Shown here piece by piece: positions 18,014 through 26,027 of a stretch of 64,000 bases of DNA. The first letter of the stretch is position 1; each line of letters begins with the position of its first letter. The notes below the pieces were generated by a model that was not told the origin of the DNA, did not search any database, and saw nothing but the letters and a program-made list of their open reading frames with translations. Origin of the DNA: Sphingomonas liriopis (GTDB taxonomy: Bacteria; Pseudomonadota; Alphaproteobacteria; Sphingomonadales; Sphingomonadaceae); NCBI RefSeq assembly GCF_024211255.1, contig NZ_JAMLDY010000001.1:186001-250000 (forward strand), read 5' to 3'. The translations under genes and the position numbers were made by a program.

Positions 18014-19651
18014 ATGACTGCGCGCGGACGGCGCTGGATGGCGGGCGGGTCGGTGCTGGCGCTGACCGCGACGGGAATCGCCGCCTGGGTCGCACCGCTC
18101 GCCGCCGATCCGGTGGGGCCGAAGGACTGCACCGGCATCCTGCCGCCGCTCCCCGCGATCGATTCCCGGGCAACGCCGGCCATCACCGTCGCCGAACCGC
18201 GCTGGTCGCAGCGCGGCGGCACCGTCAACGACGCGAGTTGCCTCAGCCGCACCGCGGTCGCCGGCGTCGTCCGGCCGCGCAGCGAGGCCGATGTCGCCAC
18301 CGCGCTCGCTTATGCCCGCGCGCATCGCCTGCCGGTGTCGGCGGCCGGGGTGAAGCATTCGATGGGCGGCCAGGCGTTTCGCGCCGGCGGCATCGTGCTC
18401 GACATGCGCGGCCTCGCCGCGATCCGCCTCGACGAGGCCGCGCGCACCGTCACCGTCGGCGGCGGCGCGACCTGGCATGCGATCCAGCAGGCGGTGCACC
18501 CGCGTTTCGCGGTCAAGGCGATGCAGTCGACCGACATCTTCTCGGTCGGTGGATCGATCTCGGTCAACGCACACGGCATGGACCACCGCGCCGGCGCGGT
18601 GATGGGATCGCTGCGCAGCGTCCGCGTGATGCTCGCCGACGGCCGCATCGTCACCGCATCGCGCGACGAGAATGCCGACCTCTTCCGCCACGTCGTCGGC
18701 GGCTATGGCCTGTTCGGGGTGATCGTGTCGGCGGTGCTCGATGTGGTGCCGAACGACGTCTACCGCTCCGAACGCCGGCTGATCGACTATCGCGCCTTCC
18801 CCGCGACCTTCGCGCAGATCGCCGCCGATCCCGCCGTCGGCCTCAGCTACGTCCACCTCTCCACCGCGCCTGCCACGCTGCTGCAGGAGGCGCTGGTCTA
18901 CGCTTATCGCCGCTTCCCGGAGGATCAGGCGCTGGCCCGCGCGCCGCTCAGCGAAGTCGCCTCGACCAAGGTCCGCCGCCTGACCGTCAACCTCGCCAAG
19001 AAGAACGATATGTTCAAATCGCTCAAATGGTGGAGCGAGAAGCATATCGAGCACCGCATAGAGACCTGCACCGTCACGCGCGCACAGGCACAGGGGTCGG
19101 GCGAGGCGTGCCTGGTCGCGCGCAACGACCCGATGCACGATTCGGTCGCCTATCTGTTCAACGACCTGCCCGGCGAAACCGACATCCTGCACGAATATTT
19201 CGTGCCGCGGGATCGCATCGTGCCGTTCATCGACGGCATGCGCGCCATCTTCCGCACGCAGGACGCGAACGTCGTCAACGCCTCGATCCGCGCGGTCGGG
19301 GTCGAGGACAATGCGCTGTCCTACGCCCCCGCCCCCGCCTTTTCGGTCGTGCTGTACCTCAACCAGCCGACCACGGCGGACGGTACCGCGCGGATGCGGC
19401 GGCTGACCAGCGACCTCATCGATCTGACCGCGGCGCAGGGCGGGCGCTTCTTCCTCCCCTACCAGCTGCATTACACACCGGCGCAGCTCGAGCGGTCCTA
19501 TCCGGAAATCGGCGCCTTCTTCGCCGCCAAGCGCGGCTGGGACCCGGACGGGCTGTTCAGCAACACCTGGTATGCCCGCTACGCCCCCGCCTTCGCGAAG
19601 CAGCCTGCCGCGATCCGCCCCTCGATCACCAGCGGCGCGCCCTCGGCATAG
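18014..19651 (+). CDS. Exported FAD-binding oxidoreductase (VAO/PCMH family)
   Basis: A 545-residue protein with an N-terminal hydrophobic segment (MAGGSVLALTATGIAAWV). The PCMH-type FAD domain runs from about residue 75 to 240: VVRPRSEADVATALAYA, SAAGVKHSMGGQAF, TVTVGGGATWHAIQQAV and SVGGSISVNAHGMD. The His in GVKHS sits where covalent histidyl-FAD is attached in aldonolactone, sugar-alcohol and cytokinin oxidases. The C-terminal part (GLFSNTWYARY) resembles D-arabinono-lactone oxidase-type caps. It probably oxidises an alcohol or lactone outside the cytoplasm using O2 or a quinone. Its last 73 bases overlap a gene on the opposite strand. Confidence 0.88.
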   Translation: MTARGRRWMAGGSVLALTATGIAAWVAPLAADPVGPKDCTGILPPLPAIDSRATPAITVAEPRWSQRGGTVNDASCLSRTAVAGVVRPRSEADVATALAYARAHRLPVSAAGVKHSMGGQAFRAGGIVLDMRGLAAIRLDEAARTVTVGGGATWHAIQQAVHPRFAVKAMQSTDIFSVGGSISVNAHGMDHRAGAVMGSLRSVRVMLADGRIVTASRDENADLFRHVVGGYGLFGVIVSAVLDVVPNDVYRSERRLIDYRAFPATFAQIAADPAVGLSYVHLSTAPATLLQEALVYAYRRFPEDQALARAPLSEVASTKVRRLTVNLAKKNDMFKSLKWWSEKHIEHRIETCTVTRAQAQGSGEACLVARNDPMHDSVAYLFNDLPGETDILHEYFVPRDRIVPFIDGMRAIFRTQDANVVNASIRAVGVEDNALSYAPAPAFSVVLYLNQPTTADGTARMRRLTSDLIDLTAAQGGRFFLPYQLHYTPAQLERSYPEIGAFFAAKRGWDPDGLFSNTWYARYAPAFAKQPAAIRPSITSGAPSA

Positions 19652-19887
19652 AGGCCGGCGACGAAGCCGCGATGGTCCGAGCGCGCCAGCGTCGCGCCGC
19701 GGCGGACCTCGACCACGGTGCCGCCCGCCGCCGCGATCGTCCGCACCGCCGCCGCCGCATCGCCGATCACCGCGACCTGTCGCCCCGCCGGCCCGACGAA
19801 CGGCATCGCCAGCATCACCAGCGTCCACAGCCCCAGCACCAGCGCCGCCAGCGCCGTGCCGCGCGCGATCCTAATAATCGTAGACAT
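19579..19887 (-). CDS. Small membrane-anchored hypothetical protein (102 aa)
   Basis: ATG at 19887, overlapping the last 17 bases of the preceding gene in another frame, so it reads as the third gene of a coupled operon. One N-terminal transmembrane segment (TALAALVLGLWTLVMLAMPFVG, about residues 10-31) is followed by a soluble part with VAVIGDAAAAVRTIAAAGG and VVEVRRGATLARSDHRGFVAGLYAEGA. No family recognised. The 3' end overlaps the FAD oxidase gene for 73 bases on the opposite strand, which is unusual and lowers confidence slightly, but the protein has a coherent hydrophobic pattern and the coupling supports it. Confidence 0.62.
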   Translation of the reverse strand: MSTIIRIARGTALAALVLGLWTLVMLAMPFVGPAGRQVAVIGDAAAAVRTIAAAGGTVVEVRRGATLARSDHRGFVAGLYAEGAPLVIEGRIAAGCFAKAGA

Positions 19888-20923
19888 GCTCGATCTCCGC
19901 GCCCGATGCGCGCGCCACCGCGATCCAGCGCGTCAGGCCGGCGACCGGCAGCGTCACGCCGTAGCGCGACCAGCCCGGCCGGTCGCCGAGCGGCATCGCG
20001 ACCAGCACGTCGCGTGGGCGCAGCCGGTCGGGCGCGCGGACGGTGACGAAGATCGTGGTGTTGCCGGCGATGTCGTCGATCCCGATACCGCGGCCGGCGA
20101 GCATGCCGATCAGGTCGGTGAGCTGCGCATAGCGGGGGACGCGTACCATCGTCCGCCCGCCGCCGCTCGCGATCGCGCGGAAGCGCGGATCGACCGCGAC
20201 AATCTCCGCAGGCGAGGCACGCACGACCATCAGCAGCGTCGTCTGGTCGGGCTGCAACCCGGCGAGCGCGCCGATGCCCTTCGCATAGAGCGCCTTGACC
20301 CCGTATTCGCCGGTCAGCGCAACGCGGCGCTCGGGCCGCCGGACCAGCGACCAGCCGCCGCTCGTCCGCCACAGCCCGCCGAGCGCGCCCGCGAAGTCGA
20401 ACCCGTACCACGGCGTTTCGTGCATGAACGCGCCATAGCGCTGCTGGACCGCGGCGGCATAGCGATCCTCCGGGCTGTGCCAGCCACCCAGCGCTTCGCT
20501 CAGCCGGCCGACGATATTCTCCCACGCCGCCTTCACCGCCATCTCGGCGGTGAAACTGATCCCGATGATCGCGATCATCAGCTTGGCGTCCGCCGCACCG
20601 GCCCGCGCACCCGCGACGCGGTGGATCGCGCAATAGCTGCGCCAGAAGCCGGCGACGTCGGCGCCGTAATCGTAGCTGCTCGGCCGGCCGCCCGCGGCGA
20701 GATAGCGCCCCAGGCTCTCGGCCGCATAGACGATATGCCATTCGGGATAGGTCAGCCACGTCCGCGCCTCCGGCCGCCGTTCGCCGCGCGGCACGGGACT
20801 TGGCATCGCGACCGACGGCACCGGCCCGGCGCGGCAGCCGACGTCGATCCCCACCACCGGCACCACCACCAGCGTCGCGGCGATCGCGCCCAGCCCGGCG
20901 AGCAGGCGCCAGCGCCGCTTCAC
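19871..20923 (-). CDS. Conserved-looking hypothetical protein with N-terminal membrane anchor (350 aa)
   Basis: GTG start overlapping the stop of the 135-residue membrane protein (GTGA). One hydrophobic stretch at residues about 7-27 (LLAGLGAIAATLVVVPVVGID) precedes a large, presumably periplasmic domain with ARTWLTYPEWHIVYAAESLG, GFWRSYCAIHRVAG, MIAIIGISFTAEMAVKAAWE and a C-terminal VPRYAQLTDLIGMLAGRGI. It has no catalytic motif I can name. The aromatic-rich WLTYPEW segment is the most distinctive. The three-gene overlap implies the products are made together and perhaps form a complex. Confidence 0.82.
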   Translation of the reverse strand: MKRRWRLLAGLGAIAATLVVVPVVGIDVGCRAGPVPSVAMPSPVPRGERRPEARTWLTYPEWHIVYAAESLGRYLAAGGRPSSYDYGADVAGFWRSYCAIHRVAGARAGAADAKLMIAIIGISFTAEMAVKAAWENIVGRLSEALGGWHSPEDRYAAAVQQRYGAFMHETPWYGFDFAGALGGLWRTSGGWSLVRRPERRVALTGEYGVKALYAKGIGALAGLQPDQTTLLMVVRASPAEIVAVDPRFRAIASGGGRTMVRVPRYAQLTDLIGMLAGRGIGIDDIAGNTTIFVTVRAPDRLRPRDVLVAMPLGDRPGWSRYGVTLPVAGLTRWIAVARASGAEIEHVYDY

Positions 20924-21327
20924 GCGGGCGCCCTGGCGAGCCTGTAGCCGACCCAGATCGCGAGGCCGCCGATCAGCAGGTGCGGCAGATTGGCGAAGAC
21001 ATGCGCGTAGAGCGACTGCCGGATCGGCCCGTAGAGAAAGATGCCGCCGTCCAGATAGCCGCTGCCCAGGAACAGCCCCATCACCCCGTCGGCGAAATAG
21101 AGCGGCCCGAACAGCCGGAAATAGGTCCGGCTCGCGCCATGGGACCACCAGGCCGCGACGCCCGCCCAGACACCCGAAAAGAAATGCAGGCTGTCGTCGT
21201 ACAGGTCGAGCTTGAACAGCCCGAACAGATTGCCGTCGGCATCGTGGAAGGCGGGCACATAACCGATCGCGACGACCGCCATGAACCCGATGCAATAGAA
21301 CCAGCCGAACCGCCGTACCCTGTCCAT
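20920..21327 (-). CDS. Four-helix membrane protein, unknown (135 aa)
   Basis: ATG at 21327 with GGGGGAAGAG just upstream. Four hydrophobic segments are visible: about residues 7-27 (FGWFYCIGFMAVVAIGYVPAF), 45-62, 70-95 and 105-130 (NLPHLLIGGLAIWVGYRLA). A DLYDDSLHFFSG segment lies between helices 1 and 2. An upstream in-frame ATG at 21576 is rejected: it would add 83 polar residues without a ribosome site. It is the first gene of the coupled trio with the 350- and 102-residue proteins. Function unknown. Confidence 0.82.
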   Translation of the reverse strand: MDRVRRFGWFYCIGFMAVVAIGYVPAFHDADGNLFGLFKLDLYDDSLHFFSGVWAGVAAWWSHGASRTYFRLFGPLYFADGVMGLFLGSGYLDGGIFLYGPIRQSLYAHVFANLPHLLIGGLAIWVGYRLARAPA

Positions 21328-21463
21328 CGCGTCTCTTCCCCCGATCGATCGCCCCCGAACCTGCCAGCCGCACCGTCGCTTTTCAATCGAAAGCCCGCGC
21401 TGGGCGAACGCATGCGGTGCTGGTACACCAACGCCGGATCGGCAGCAGGGAAGACGCCATCGC

Positions 21464-21736
21464 ATGACCCGGCCGACCGATCCCCTACCGCCCGTCCGTT
21501 CGCCGCTGGCAAAGACCGGCGGCTGCCTGCTCTCCGCCCTCCTGCTCTGGGTCGAACTCACGATCGGCATCGCCATCGCGGCGCTGGTCGCCGAACCCTT
21601 GGGGCCGCCGCTCGCCGCGCGCGGCTACGATCCCGACATCGGCACCGGCTTCCTGATCGCCTGGGGCCTCGGCGCGGCGATCGCGGTCTATCCGGTGATC
21701 TGGCTCGACCGCCTGCGCCGCCGCTGGACGCGCTGA
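21464..21736 (+). CDS. Small membrane protein, unknown (90 aa)
   Basis: Two transmembrane helices, about residues 20-42 (CLLSALLLWVELTIGIAIAAL) and 58-80 (GTGFLIAWGLGAAIAVYPVIW), and a basic tail RLRRRWTR. Starts MTRPTDPLPPVRS. It is transcribed away from the three-gene membrane operon and converges with the zinc-ribbon gene four bases downstream. No family recognised. Confidence 0.7.
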   Translation: MTRPTDPLPPVRSPLAKTGGCLLSALLLWVELTIGIAIAALVAEPLGPPLAARGYDPDIGTGFLIAWGLGAAIAVYPVIWLDRLRRRWTR

Positions 21737-21740
21737 CGCA

Positions 21741-22445
21741 TCAGGTCAGCAGGCATCCCGACAGGATCGTCGTGCCACCCAGCCCGCGGACCTGATCGCA
21801 GGCGACGCTGATGAACTGCCCCTTGGCCAGCGGTGCGAGCCGCGTGCGATAGCCTTCGGGAAATTCGACGACCATGAAGTTGAAGCGGGTGCGCCCCTCC
21901 ATCGACAGCGACGGCGTCGCGCCGGGCTGGACCATCGATGCGATCGTGCCCGAGACGCGGATCGGCCCGGCATAGCGCGCCGCGGCGCCCGCCGGATCGC
22001 TGTTGAACGCCGAATCGAGCACCGCGGCCGACACGCTGCTGCCCGTCCGCGCATCGGCGCCCGCCATCGTCGCGGCGTCGGACGCCTCGTCGACCGCGCG
22101 GCGCCCGCTCGCCGTCTCCTGCCGCGTGCCAGCGTCGCTCGCCACCGCGGCCTTGCGCGTATCCGCCGCAGGGACCGATCCCTTGGGGGCGAGCAACAGA
22201 TAGCCGACGATCACCACCGCGACGAGGACCAGCACGGGCAGCACCCAGCCGAGCCCGCCGCCCGATGGCGACACGACGGGCTGCGTCGCGCCCGGCCGGA
22301 ACGGCTCGGCAGGCGATGCCGGCTGACGAACCGTCGCCGCCGGCTCGGCCATGCCGCCGCCACCACCCGCGACCGCCGTGCCGCAGTTCGCACAGAATTT
22401 CGCACCGTCCGCCAGTTCGGTGCCGCATTGGTTGCAGAAGGACAT
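21741..22445 (-). CDS. Zinc-ribbon membrane protein with C-terminal OB-fold-like domain
   Basis: A 234-residue protein. The N-terminus is a double-Cys zinc ribbon (CNQCGTELADGAKFCANCG, residues 4-22). A Gly/Pro-rich linker leads to one transmembrane helix (GWVLPVLVLVAVVIVGYLLL, about residues 67-86). The C-terminal 90 residues (VLDSAFNSDPAGAAARYAG, IRVSGTIASM, FISVACDQVRGLGGTTILSGC) resemble tRNA_anti-like OB-fold proteins that sit outside the membrane. The ribbon would face the cytoplasm. Role not known; such proteins are often annotated only as zinc-ribbon domain containing. Confidence 0.82.
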   Translation of the reverse strand: MSFCNQCGTELADGAKFCANCGTAVAGGGGGMAEPAATVRQPASPAEPFRPGATQPVVSPSGGGLGWVLPVLVLVAVVIVGYLLLAPKGSVPAADTRKAAVASDAGTRQETASGRRAVDEASDAATMAGADARTGSSVSAAVLDSAFNSDPAGAAARYAGPIRVSGTIASMVQPGATPSLSMEGRTRFNFMVVEFPEGYRTRLAPLAKGQFISVACDQVRGLGGTTILSGCLLT

Positions 22446-22536
22446 CGCCTCACTCTCCCGTTCGCTGCCAACGACGACGCGCGGGATACCAGGATCGTTC
22501 CCGGAGCGTACCGACCCACCCCCATCCGCCCGTCGA

Positions 22537-22588
22537 ATTTAATTCATCGCTGTTCATTTCAAGTTAATTGAGCAATGAGTAATTAAAT
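22537..22588. promoter_or_regulatory. AT-rich divergent promoter region with ATTTAATT inverted repeat
   Basis: In a GC-rich setting this 50-base stretch is strikingly AT-rich. ATTTAATT (22537-22544) and AATTAAAT (22581-22588) are perfect inverted copies with 36 bases between. It separates the zinc-ribbon gene (minus) from the secreted-protein genes (plus) and likely holds promoters for both; exact -35/-10 boxes cannot be assigned. Confidence 0.35.
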
Positions 22589-22649
22589 CCCGGCGGCCAC
22601 CACGGTCGCAACGGCGATCCGCCAAGGATCGGCACGAAGGAGAACGACC

Positions 22650-23015
22650 ATGAAGCGCATGACCCTGATCGCCGCCGCGATCGTCGCAGCGGCCGGCGTC
22701 GCCAGCCAGCCCGCCGCCGCCTACGACCTCACCACCACCGGCCGCACCCTCGCCAGCCCGCGGCTCGCCGCAGACGTGCTGAACGACATCGCCCGCTATT
22801 CGAAGGCGACCGGCGGGTGCAGCTTCATCTTCTCGGCCGACATGCGCGTCGTCCCCGACAGCGCTACACCGAACGGCGGCCATGCCGAAATCTGGACGCT
22901 CAACGCCTGCGCCGCCAGGCAGCGCTTCCGGGTCACCATGTGGCCGTCGCCGCGCGGCGGCAGCGATTATGCGGTGCAGCCGCTGACCGGCCGGATGCCG
23001 CTCCACGTCCGGTGA
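22650..23015 (+). CDS. Small secreted hypothetical protein (121 aa)
   Basis: GAAGGAG lies eight bases before the ATG. The signal peptide MKRMTLIAAAIVAAAGVASQPAAAYD is followed by about 95 residues with two cysteines (GGCSFIFSAD and LNACAARQRF), which could form a disulfide in the periplasm. It is followed after about 50 bases by another small secreted protein, and the two are probably co-transcribed. Function not recognised. Confidence 0.78.
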   Translation: MKRMTLIAAAIVAAAGVASQPAAAYDLTTTGRTLASPRLAADVLNDIARYSKATGGCSFIFSADMRVVPDSATPNGGHAEIWTLNACAARQRFRVTMWPSPRGGSDYAVQPLTGRMPLHVR

Positions 23016-23067
23016 AGCCGAAACGGCTCCGAAACGTTTCACACCCCTAGCAACGGGAGACATCATC

Positions 23068-23520
23068 ATGTTCACGTCGTCCAAGACCGCCGCCGCGCTC
23101 GGCGCCGCCGCATGCATCGCCCTCGCGCCCGCATCCGCCGCGCCGCTGTCCGAATGGCACGGCCGGTTCGTCTGGGAGGAATCGCTCGACCGTATCGGCG
23201 GCCCGGGGCGCGACGGCGTCGCGATCTTCGTCACCCACACGCTGACGCTCGGCCCCGCCGCGGGTTCGACCGGCTGTCGCCTCGATGCGGAGGGCTATCA
23301 GACCTCCCGCCAGTGGAAGTGCACCGCCACGCCCGAGATGGATTCGGTCGTCATCAAGCTCTACAAGTTCCGCCCGACCGATCCCGGCCGCGGCCCGTCG
23401 GGCACCCGCCTGTTCCGCATCACCCGGACGGAGGGCGGGCTGGTCACCCGGCTGGAGGGCTATGACGCGACCAGCGACATGACCCCGCGCAGCGGCCGCC
23501 TCTTCCGCCGCGTCGGCTGA
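23068..23520 (+). CDS. Small secreted hypothetical protein, possibly DUF5991-like (150 aa)
   Basis: GGGAG precedes the ATG. Signal peptide MFTSSKTAAALGAAACIALAPASA; mature part begins APLSEWHGRFVWEESLDRIGG and contains two cysteines (GCRLDAEGY and WKCTATPEM) and DSVVIKLYKFRPTD. The WHGRFVWEESL opening reminds me of the DUF5991 group, a family without assigned function; this identification is tentative. Co-directional with the preceding secreted protein. Confidence 0.75.
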   Translation: MFTSSKTAAALGAAACIALAPASAAPLSEWHGRFVWEESLDRIGGPGRDGVAIFVTHTLTLGPAAGSTGCRLDAEGYQTSRQWKCTATPEMDSVVIKLYKFRPTDPGRGPSGTRLFRITRTEGGLVTRLEGYDATSDMTPRSGRLFRRVG

Positions 23521-23608
23521 TCGCCCACAATGGAAACGCGTGGCTGCCCGATGGTGGCCACGCGATCCACCACCGACGCCAGCCGCCAACGAAAGCCGAC
23601 GCCACCAT

Positions 23609-24199
23609 ATGGGCAGACGATCCGACCACAGCCGCGACGAACTGCGCGCGCTGATTCTCGATGCCGGCATCGCGCTGATGGCGGAAAAGGGGTTCGCCGC
23701 CTTCTCCGCGCGCGAGGTCGCCAAGCGCATCGGCTATACGATCGGGACGATCCACAACGTCTTCGGCAACGTCGACGGGCTGATGACCGCGATCAACACC
23801 GCGGCCTTCGCCGACTGGGCCGACACGCTGGAGGCAAGCCTCGCCGCCGCCGACGACGACCGGATCGCCGCGCTGGTCGCCGGCTATTTCGCCTTCGCGC
23901 GCGACAATCCGCACCGCTGGGCGGCGATCTACGACCATCGCCCGGCGTGCGAGACGCTGACCCCCGAACAGGAGGCGACCCGCGGCCGGCTGATGCGGAT
24001 CGTCGCGGCGGAGGTCGCGACCGCGCTCGCCCGGCCGGTCGACGAAACGCTCGGCACCTTCGCGCGCTCGCTCGTCGCCACCGTCCATGGCCATTGCAGC
24101 TTCGCGATCACCGGGTCGTGGGCGGCGATGGGCCAGCACGATCCCGAAACGGTCGCGCTCGCCCGCGTCCGCGAAAGCCTCGCCGCCGCGCGCCCGTGA
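23609..24199 (+). CDS. TetR/AcrR family transcriptional regulator
   Basis: A 196-residue TetR protein. HTH at about residues 10-55: LRALILDAGIALMAEKG, SAREVAKRIGYTIGTIHNVFGN, and an all-helical C-terminal domain containing ARSLVATVHGHCSF of the TetR_C_33/WHG type. Start chosen at MGRRSDHS because the in-frame leader from 23540 is short, Pro/Arg-rich and unlike the family. It precedes a membrane protein gene by 33 bases on the same strand. Confidence 0.88.
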   Translation: MGRRSDHSRDELRALILDAGIALMAEKGFAAFSAREVAKRIGYTIGTIHNVFGNVDGLMTAINTAAFADWADTLEASLAAADDDRIAALVAGYFAFARDNPHRWAAIYDHRPACETLTPEQEATRGRLMRIVAAEVATALARPVDETLGTFARSLVATVHGHCSFAITGSWAAMGQHDPETVALARVRESLAAARP

Positions 24200-24232
24200 C
24201 ATAGACGGGCGCGACACCGACAGGAGAGCCGC

Positions 24233-25141
24233 ATGCCGACCACGCCCGCCTTTCGCCGTTTCCACCGCCGCGCCGGCATCGATCGCTTCGCCGGCCTGCC
24301 GCCGCAGTTCGAGCGTACCGATCACGGCTGGTGGTTCCGTCGCTACGGCCATGGCCCGGCGATCGCCGTGTCCGACGACGAATATGCCGCGTTCATGCGC
24401 GCGGGGCTGACCGCGCTCGTCGTCCACGCGATCGCGCTCGTCGTCTTCGGCATCCTCGCCTGGCTGCTGCTCGTCCGGATGCTGCCGGACTGGAGCGACA
24501 ACGGCCACGCGATCGTGTTCGGTATAATCCTGCCGCTGATCGCGCTCGCGCTCCACGGTTCGCTGCGCCATCACGCCGACGCGCCGACGCGCGCGCTCGC
24601 CCATCGTCCGCCGCGACTTCCTGCGCGCGACCCCGATGCGTCGATGCAGCCGAACTATTCGGACATCGTCGTGCTCACGCTGTTCATGCTGTTCATGGCG
24701 GCGATCGGCACGCGCCAGCCGCCCAGCTCGTACATCGCCTTTGCGACCATATCGGTCGTGGTCGGCGTGATCCTCGTCATCCGGCGGCTGCGCTTCGATC
24801 GCATCCTGACCGCGGTCCAGCGCGAGCGCCTGCGCGAACAGCGCCGCGACGCCCGCGCCATCGCACGCGCCGCCCCGGCGAGCCCCGGCTGGTACTGGCG
24901 CGCGCCGTTGCTGCTCGTCTTCGTCGCGCTGGAACTCGCCATGCTCGCCGCCGGCGTCCTGCTGGGCGTCGGCATCGCCCAGGCCATCGCCGGCACCACC
25001 GGATTCGGCATCTTCATGCTCGGCTTCCTCCCCGGCCTCGCGCTCGGCGGCATCGCCTTCATGCCGCTCGAGCGGCTGTGCAAACGCTGGACCGGCCATT
25101 CCGCGGTGCACGCGTTCGACTGGCTGCCGCCGAGCTGGTGA
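24233..25141 (+). CDS. Multi-pass membrane protein, unknown (302 aa)
   Basis: AGGAGAG precedes the ATG. Hydrophobic segments: about residues 57-80 (GLTALVVHAIALVVFGILAWLL), 88-108, 143-160 (IVVLTLFMLFMAAIG), 166-182 (YIAFATISVVVGVILVI), 222-247 and 250-275, giving six helices, with a basic loop of RERLREQRRDAR between helices 4 and 5. No known family recognised. Co-directional with the TetR gene upstream, which may control it. Confidence 0.75.
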   Translation: MPTTPAFRRFHRRAGIDRFAGLPPQFERTDHGWWFRRYGHGPAIAVSDDEYAAFMRAGLTALVVHAIALVVFGILAWLLLVRMLPDWSDNGHAIVFGIILPLIALALHGSLRHHADAPTRALAHRPPRLPARDPDASMQPNYSDIVVLTLFMLFMAAIGTRQPPSSYIAFATISVVVGVILVIRRLRFDRILTAVQRERLREQRRDARAIARAAPASPGWYWRAPLLLVFVALELAMLAAGVLLGVGIAQAIAGTTGFGIFMLGFLPGLALGGIAFMPLERLCKRWTGHSAVHAFDWLPPSW

Positions 25142-25315
25142 CGCCGGCTTGCCTCGCGCGATGGCGTAGCCCGTCGACCAGCAAGCCGATCAGCCGCCGA
25201 TCCTGCGCGACGACGACGCAGTCGGCCACGCTCGGCCTGATGCTCGGCATGCCGCGCCAAGCCTTGCGTCCGCCACGTATCCGGGCGACACCCGCGTCTT
25301 TCGAAAGGGTGTCCC

Positions 25316-25906
25316 ATCGGCGATCGTATCCTGATCTTCTACGGCTCGTACCGATCGGATCGGCAGGGCATCGCGCTGGCCGACTGGCTGGTCCGCGCCT
25401 TCGCCGAACGCGGCGCGACGGTCGAGCTGATCGACGCGAAGGCGGTCGACCTGCCGATGCTCGACCGGATGTACAAGGAATATCCCCGCGGCGAGGCACC
25501 GCCGGCACTCGAGGCGCTCGCCGCAAAGATCAGGCGCGCCGACGCGTTCGTCTTCGTCGCAGGCGAGTACAATTGGAGCGTCCAGCCCGGGCTCAAGAAC
25601 CTGACCGACCATTTCCTCGAGGAATGGTTCTGGCGGCCGGCGGCGATCGCCAGCTATTCGGCGGGCCGCTTTGCCGGCGCCCGCGCCGGGCTCGCCTGGC
25701 ACGGCATCCTGTCGGAGATGGGGATGGTCGTCGTCTCCACCTCGCTCGCGGTCGGCGCGGTCGCGCACGCCTTCGACGCCGATGGCGATCCGTCCGGCGA
25801 CGGCGGCGCCGCGCTCGTTCGCGCCTTCCCGCGCTTCGCCGACGACCTCGCCTGGTGGACCGACGCTGCCCGCCACCAGCGCGACCGATCCGATCCGCCC
25901 TATTGA
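25316..25906 (+). CDS. NADPH-dependent FMN reductase-like flavoprotein, no standard start codon
   Basis: The flavodoxin-fold reductase frame begins with DRILIFYGSYRSDRQG, where family proteins normally start M-x-D-R-I. Here the Met position is ATC (25316-25318), with GAAAGGG ending six bases before it. No ATG, GTG or TTG occurs in this frame between the stop at 25238 and the ATG at 25457, which lies about 47 residues inside the FMN-binding fold. Later motifs are intact: VFVAGEYNWSVQPGLKNLTD and YSAGRFAGARAG. So the gene uses a rare start such as ATC, or its ATG was lost and it is a recent pseudogene. The product would reduce FMN or quinones in the cytoplasm. Confidence 0.75.
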   Translation: MGDRILIFYGSYRSDRQGIALADWLVRAFAERGATVELIDAKAVDLPMLDRMYKEYPRGEAPPALEALAAKIRRADAFVFVAGEYNWSVQPGLKNLTDHFLEEWFWRPAAIASYSAGRFAGARAGLAWHGILSEMGMVVVSTSLAVGAVAHAFDADGDPSGDGGAALVRAFPRFADDLAWWTDAARHQRDRSDPPY

Positions 25907-25996
25907 GCCGCTACGGCGACCGTTGCGCTTGCCCAGAATCTTTGTCGAGCATCGTCCGGTGGCATAACGTCTTGAACGACGGGCGGGACCGTTATA

Positions 25997-26020
25997 GCTG
26001 TATTGTATGAGCAATACAGC
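25997..26020. promoter_or_regulatory. Perfect 9-bp palindrome in front of a serine hydrolase gene
   Basis: GCTGTATTG (25997-26005) and CAATACAGC (26012-26020) are exact inverted copies with a 6-base centre. TTGAAC at 25972 and TATAGC at 25993 could be -35 and -10 boxes (15-base spacer, short), placing the palindrome at the transcript start, the usual place for a repressor operator. An ATG inside it (26007) is in frame but lacks a ribosome site. Confidence 0.5.
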
Positions 26021-26027
26021 AGGACCT

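Noticed and set aside
14739..18173. One 1144-residue fusion from the amidohydrolase through the region upstream
   Set aside because: The frame simply stays open; the true protein starts at the signal peptide at 16349 and the rest is antisense/out-of-frame sequence of the serine hydrolase and repeat.
25142..25310. Possible TetR-like tail on the minus strand before the FMN reductase (LIGLLVDGLRHRARQA)
   Set aside because: Only about 40 residues, no HTH and no start; too little to call a remnant.
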